Shown here: piece after piece, positions 4,508-7,743 of the stretch | Layout of the letters: each line of letters opens with the position of its first letter | How positions within the stretch are numbered: position 1 is the stretch's first letter | Source: Rickettsiales bacterium | GTDB lineage: Bacteria; Pseudomonadota; Alphaproteobacteria; Rickettsiales; UBA1997 | DNA length: 7,743 nt | Reading direction: 5' to 3' | Assembly: GCA_947425005.1 (NCBI GenBank) | Contig: CANDYP010000066.1 | Location: 1 to 7,743, forward strand | Program-made: the position numbers and the translations under genes | Notes under the pieces: generated by a model | The model's database searches: none | What the model was told of the DNA's origin: nothing | The model's input: the letters and a program-made list of their open reading frames with translations, nothing else

Positions 4508-6313
4508 ATGGGAAGCGGCATTAGCAGAAGCAGTAACGTCAGATTACAAATTACTAACGATCAAATCGTAAATGGCAGACTGCCTTCAAATATCTCTTTA
4601 AAAAGGTTTGAAGAGTTGGATTTCTCTGGCTGTTATAATCTCCAAATCGCACCAAACTTTCCTGTGGGGGTTAAAAAAATAACTCTCTCTTCGAAGAATC
4701 TACATACCATACCAACAATTCCAGACGGAGTTGAGGAGCTAAATGTAACGCACGGTCCTAGTCTTAGAGCCATACCAAACTTTCCTATGGGAATGAAGGT
4801 CATAAGACTCCATAATTGCACTCTACTCAGTGCCTTACCTTTGATCCCAAATGAAGTTGAGGAGTTGCATCTCTCTAATTGCAGGAGTCTCGAAACCGCT
4901 CCGAACTTTCCTGCTGGGCTTAAAAGAATAACTCTCTCTTCTTGCGAAGAATTAGAGACCGTACCAACAATTCCAAATGGAGTTGAGGAGTTGGATTTCT
5001 CTGGCTGCAAGAATCTCGAAACCGCACCGAATTTTCCTGCAGGAGTTAAAAAAATAGATCTCTCTTTTTGTAAAAAATTAAAGACCTTACCTCAGATCCC
5101 AGATGGGGTTGAGGAGTTACATCTCTTCAACTGTTCTAATCTCAAAACCATCCCCAACTTTCCTGAAGGAGTTAGAATAGTAAATCTCTCTGACTGCTCT
5201 AAACTAATCTCCTCGCCAGCTCTGTTGACTAGATTGTCAGAGCTAGAAGCCAATGGTTGTGAAGTTCGCTACCCAAGCTACTTCAACCTCAACAACCAAT
5301 CTGCGCAGGCAAAAACACAGCGGGAAGAAATCGGTCAAAGATACAGGACAGCGAATAATATTGAAGCGGGAGACCCGATACCCTCTGCCAAGGAATCACT
5401 GCACCGATTTTTAAACGAAGGAACGGATCAGCGCGGAGGTGTTAAAGAAATTATTCAGGCCGTTGCTCCTGTCTTAGATATTTTAGACGAGAATCCTGAT
5501 CACTTGAAATGGGTGGAAGAAACGGCAGCGCTGTATTTGAGTGGTTGCGTCAATCAGCCTGTCGCAGGTTGGTCAGAAATATCTGCCTTGGCCTCAATCG
5601 CAGCAGCGCCGACAATGGTGAAGAAAATGGAGTCGGCAAAACATCTGTTGGCGATTGATCAGATTAAGGATTTTGTGACTAGAACATTTCCTCAGGCGGG
5701 AGTGGAAATTGAAGCGGGAAACGCATTGTTAAGAGAGATGCACAAAAAACTTCTGGCAGATGGTGATCTTGAAAAGCCTTGGCTCGCAGTTCCTGGGCCA
5801 ATTGCCTACGAAAAAACAATACAGAATTGGCTAACACCGGAAATAGTTCAAGAATTCTACAATCAAATAAAGCCCACCCTAGAAAAAACCCCTGAGCAAA
5901 TTGCAGAGTCTTTGTGCGAAAGCCGTCATTGCAAAACTTGGGGAGAGATTACCTTCCCACAACAAGTGGCAGAAATTAGTAATATTTATGAAAGCCAGAA
6001 GAAAGAACGCTGGTCTGAGATTGAAGAAATGAGAGAGGGTCAAGAGAAAGAAGAGGCGATTGAAGAGTTTCGGAAACTTGGAAAAAAGTCCGCATTAGAG
6101 CAAAACGAAGTCACTTCAAAAACAATTAGAGAATTAACCTTGGTAGCTCTCAGTGGAATAATTTACGGAAATAATGAGAGAGAGCCAGCTGCTGCAGTTG
6201 CGAGCTCTTCCTCATCTGGTGTTGGTTCCTCATCTTCTTCGTTAGTACCCCCACCTCAAACCTCGGGTGTAGGAGTAACGCCGCTACAACCTCCACGACA
6301 ACGTGAGAAATAA
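4508..6313 (+). CDS. LRR protein with C-terminal NEL-like (novel E3 ubiquitin ligase) domain, probable secreted effector
   Basis: This 601-residue protein has four parts. Residues 1-35 begin MGSGISRS, a motif fitting host N-myristoylation. Residues 36 to about 250 hold some ten 21-residue LRRs of the short bacterial YopM/IpaH kind, alternating IP.GVEEL.LS.C..LET and APNFPAGVKKI.LS.C..L. Residues about 290-552 resemble the NEL domain of IpaH/SspH ligases by eye: a Cys in a helix (LSGCVNQPVAGW, Cys347), then SAKHLLAIDQIKDFV, VEIEAGNALLREM (from 399), Trp478, and an acidic helix from Trp502. Residues 558-601 are a Ser/Pro-rich tail. NEL ligases transfer ubiquitin through Cys in a CxD motif inside host cells; here Asn349 replaces the Asp. 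No N-terminal hydrophobic signal peptide is visible, so delivery would need another secretion route. The ribosome site is weak. The NEL assignment is inference; the LRR assignment is solid. Confidence 0.8.
   Translation: MGSGISRSSNVRLQITNDQIVNGRLPSNISLKRFEELDFSGCYNLQIAPNFPVGVKKITLSSKNLHTIPTIPDGVEELNVTHGPSLRAIPNFPMGMKVIRLHNCTLLSALPLIPNEVEELHLSNCRSLETAPNFPAGLKRITLSSCEELETVPTIPNGVEELDFSGCKNLETAPNFPAGVKKIDLSFCKKLKTLPQIPDGVEELHLFNCSNLKTIPNFPEGVRIVNLSDCSKLISSPALLTRLSELEANGCEVRYPSYFNLNNQSAQAKTQREEIGQRYRTANNIEAGDPIPSAKESLHRFLNEGTDQRGGVKEIIQAVAPVLDILDENPDHLKWVEETAALYLSGCVNQPVAGWSEISALASIAAAPTMVKKMESAKHLLAIDQIKDFVTRTFPQAGVEIEAGNALLREMHKKLLADGDLEKPWLAVPGPIAYEKTIQNWLTPEIVQEFYNQIKPTLEKTPEQIAESLCESRHCKTWGEITFPQQVAEISNIYESQKKERWSEIEEMREGQEKEEAIEEFRKLGKKSALEQNEVTSKTIRELTLVALSGIIYGNNEREPAAAVASSSSSGVGSSSSSLVPPPQTSGVGVTPLQPPRQREK
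4613..5239 (+). repeat. Tandem 126-nt (2 x 21-residue) LRR-coding supra-repeats
   Basis: The equivalent GAG codon recurs at 4613, 4736, 4862, 4988 and 5114, giving periods of 123, 126, 126 and 126 nt. Each unit encodes two 21-residue LRRs, one of the IP(D/N)GVEEL type and one of the PNFPAGVKKI type. Units 4613 and 4988 are close at the nucleotide level (the first 20 nt are identical), pointing to recent duplication or gene conversion within the array. Confidence 0.85.
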
Positions 6314-6320
6314 TCGCGAT

Positions 6321-7607
6321 TTAATTTTCAGAAGATTTTTCTTCCAAGCGCAACATTTCTTCAAAGCTTGGGCGGCGGCGGATTACGGTGAATTTGTTTC
6401 CGTCGACTAGAACTTCCGGGATCATTGGGCGGCAGTTATATTCGTTGGACATTGACGAGCCGTAGGCGCCGGCGGAGCAGAAGACGAGCAGATCTTCGGA
6501 TTTTGGATTAATTAATTCGCGGCCTTGGGCCAGGATGTCGGTGCTTTCGCAGACCGGGCCAGCCAAATCGTAAGTGATTTTAGTGCCGATTTTTTTTAGA
6601 ACTGGCAGCACTTCGTGGTAAGAGCCGTAAAGGCCGGGACGCATCAGGTCATTCATTGCGGCGTCAATGATTACGAAATTTTTAGCAAATTCTCCCCCGG
6701 CAGTTTCTTTGAGCAAAACAACTTTTGTCGCGAGCAATCCGGCATTGCCAACCATTGCCCGCCCTGGCGCAATCGTGATTTTTACGTTTAAATCTTGAGT
6801 CACCTCTTTGATTAAAGCGGCGTAATCATTGAGCAGAAGCGTGTTTTCGTTTTTGTACGAAATTCCGATTCCACCGCCGAAATCGAGAGCGGAAATTTTG
6901 TGGCCCTGTTCGCGCAGTTTTAAACAAAGCTGGCGAAGCTTGGCAAACGCGGCTTTGAACGGATCAATCACCGTGATTTGCGAACCGATATGCATTGAAA
7001 TGCCGTAGACTTCAAGGGCGGGAAGCTTGGCCGCTTGGGCGTAAATCGCCTCGGCCTTTTCAATGTCGACACCGAATTTGTCGCCTTTGCGGCCGGTAGA
7101 AATTTTGTCGTGAGTTTTGGCGTCAACATTGGGGTTGACGCGTAAACTGAATTTGGCCTTGCGGCTCAAGGATGCGGCCACTTCGTTGAGCAAAAACATT
7201 TCGGCAACGGATTCGACGGAGAATTCTTCAACACCATTTTCCAAAGCGAATTTTATTTCTTCGCGCGTTTTACCGACACCGGCAAAAACGATTTTGTGCG
7301 GGTCAACTTTTGCTTTCAGAGCGCGAAAGATCTCGCCGGCCGAAACCGCGTCAATCCCAGCTCCAAGCCCGCTCAAAATTTTTACTAAATGAATGTTGTA
7401 GTTGGCTTTAATGGCGTAACAAATTTTGTAATCCGCGATTTTTGCGTGAGAAAAAGCGTCGACAAAACTCTGAAAATTTTCGACCAAAGATTTTTTGGAA
7501 TAGCAGTAAAACGGCGTGCCCACTGACGCGGCGATTTCCGCAACCGCCACATTTTCAACAAATAATTCGTCACGATTTTTTACGTTTTTGTAGGAGAGGT
7601 ATTTCAT
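6321..7607 (-). CDS. lysA: Diaminopimelate decarboxylase
   Basis: LysA decarboxylates meso-2,6-diaminopimelate to L-lysine, the last step of the DAP pathway, using pyridoxal phosphate (PLP) in the cytoplasm. The 428-residue length is normal for this fold-III alanine-racemase-barrel enzyme. Visible motifs in order: CYAIKAN with the PLP Schiff-base Lys67; RVNPNVDAKTH (156-166); MHIGSQ with His206, which stacks on the cofactor; the phosphate-binding glycines LDFGGGIG (241-248); APGR (280-283); IIDAAMNDLMRP (313-324); GPVCESTD (350-357) with Cys353, the acid-base residue from the partner subunit; and AGAYGSSM with Tyr382. Odd: residue 280 is Ala (GCG) where the family has Glu in EPGR, the residue that contacts the PLP pyridine nitrogen. 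The start at 7607 fits the usual N-terminus (FYCYSKKSL at 33-41) but has no clear Shine-Dalgarno. It converges on the LRR-NEL gene with a 7-bp gap. Confidence 0.95.
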   Translation of the reverse strand: MKYLSYKNVKNRDELFVENVAVAEIAASVGTPFYCYSKKSLVENFQSFVDAFSHAKIADYKICYAIKANYNIHLVKILSGLGAGIDAVSAGEIFRALKAKVDPHKIVFAGVGKTREEIKFALENGVEEFSVESVAEMFLLNEVAASLSRKAKFSLRVNPNVDAKTHDKISTGRKGDKFGVDIEKAEAIYAQAAKLPALEVYGISMHIGSQITVIDPFKAAFAKLRQLCLKLREQGHKISALDFGGGIGISYKNENTLLLNDYAALIKEVTQDLNVKITIAPGRAMVGNAGLLATKVVLLKETAGGEFAKNFVIIDAAMNDLMRPGLYGSYHEVLPVLKKIGTKITYDLAGPVCESTDILAQGRELINPKSEDLLVFCSAGAYGSSMSNEYNCRPMIPEVLVDGNKFTVIRRRPSFEEMLRLEEKSSEN

Positions 7608-7630
7608 GGGATTTGGTTTTGGGGGTTGGA

Positions 7631-7684
7631 GTGAGTTTGTGATTGGGACTGAGTTTGGGACTTAGACTGAGTTTGTGACAAGAA
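7631..7684 (-). repeat. Three 18-nt tandem repeats in the lysA leader
   Basis: On the plus strand the units are 7631-7648, 7649-7666 and 7667-7684, each carrying TGAGTTTG followed by a variable half. On the minus strand, the sense of lysA, each unit ends in CAAACTCA plus one base. The array sits 23 bp upstream of the lysA ATG, between the gene and the C/G-rich inverted repeats. It could hold repeated protein-binding sites or be a neutral minisatellite. No promoter consensus stands out near it. Confidence 0.75.
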
Positions 7685-7693
7685 ACCCCCCTA

Positions 7694-7743
7694 CCCCCCT
7701 TATCAGGGGGGCTTTTGATCGAGTTCGGTTTAAGCCCCCCTGA
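7694..7743. repeat. C/G-rich inverted repeats at the right edge
   Basis: CCCCCCT (7694-7700) and AGGGGGG (7705-7711) form a stem with loop TATC. In addition TCAGGGGGGCTT (7703-7714) and AAGCCCCCCTGA (7732-7743) are exact 12-bp inverted repeats 17 nt apart, so the middle arm can pair either way. The structure reaches the window edge and may continue. The short T-run at 7713-7716 gives weak terminator character on the plus strand, but no plus-strand gene precedes it. A dispersed REP-like element, or the terminator of a gene to the right of the window, are both possible. Confidence 0.6.

Noticed and set aside
4633..5010. 125-codon minus-strand frame opposite the LRR array
   Set aside because: It is open because the LRR repeats are periodic in codon phase; it mirrors them and has no independent protein character.

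Overview
The window looks like a chromosomal segment of an alphaproteobacterium with a host-associated lifestyle. Two housekeeping genes frame it: an alphaproteobacterial-type addA (45-3476, plus strand) and a diaminopimelate decarboxylase lysA (6321-7607, minus strand). Between them lie about 3 kb of accessory DNA with an intact leucine-rich-repeat (LRR) effector-like gene, the wreck of a second LRR gene, a possible nuclease-gene remnant, and several palindromes and tandem repeats. Protist- or arthropod-associated alphaproteobacteria (Holosporales/Paracaedibacter-like or Rickettsiales-like) fit this mixture best. That placement is inference from gene style, not from a marker gene.

Layout. 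1-44: short leader with no recognisable gene. 45-3476: addA, the helicase-nuclease subunit of AddAB. Its linker between helicase motif VI and the nuclease domain carries an in-frame block of about 230 bp built from three related palindromes. 3477-3980: no convincing intact gene. On the minus strand there is a decayed frame resembling the start of a DUF1016/YhcG-like nuclease. After it come a perfect 22-bp palindrome, six 12-14-nt tandem repeats and a doubtful 85-codon frame. 3981-4373: a pseudogene with a good ribosome binding site, the N-terminus and LRR cap of one LRR protein, a frameshift, a missing LRR core, and a serine-rich tail. 4374-4507: a nested hairpin with a possible promoter. 4508-6313: an intact 601-residue LRR protein. 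Its C-terminal half resembles the NEL (novel E3 ubiquitin ligase) domain of IpaH/SspH effectors and it has a serine-rich tail like that of the pseudogene. 6321-7607: lysA, converging on the effector gene with a 7-bp gap. 7608-7743: lysA leader with three 18-nt repeats, then C/G-rich inverted repeats running to the window edge.

How it works together. addA serves recombinational repair of double-strand breaks. lysA makes lysine from meso-diaminopimelate, implying a DAP/peptidoglycan pathway. The LRR-NEL gene is probably a secreted host-directed protein, and the neighbouring wreck suggests the family expands and decays at this locus.

Points most worth following: the NEL catalytic motif reads Cys-Val-Asn where Cys-x-Asp is expected; the effector starts with a canonical N-myristoylation motif; lysA has Ala in place of the Glu of the family 'EPGR' motif; and addA tolerates an in-frame palindromic repeat cluster like the palindromic elements known in Rickettsia. 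All family assignments come from motif recognition by eye; no database search was possible.
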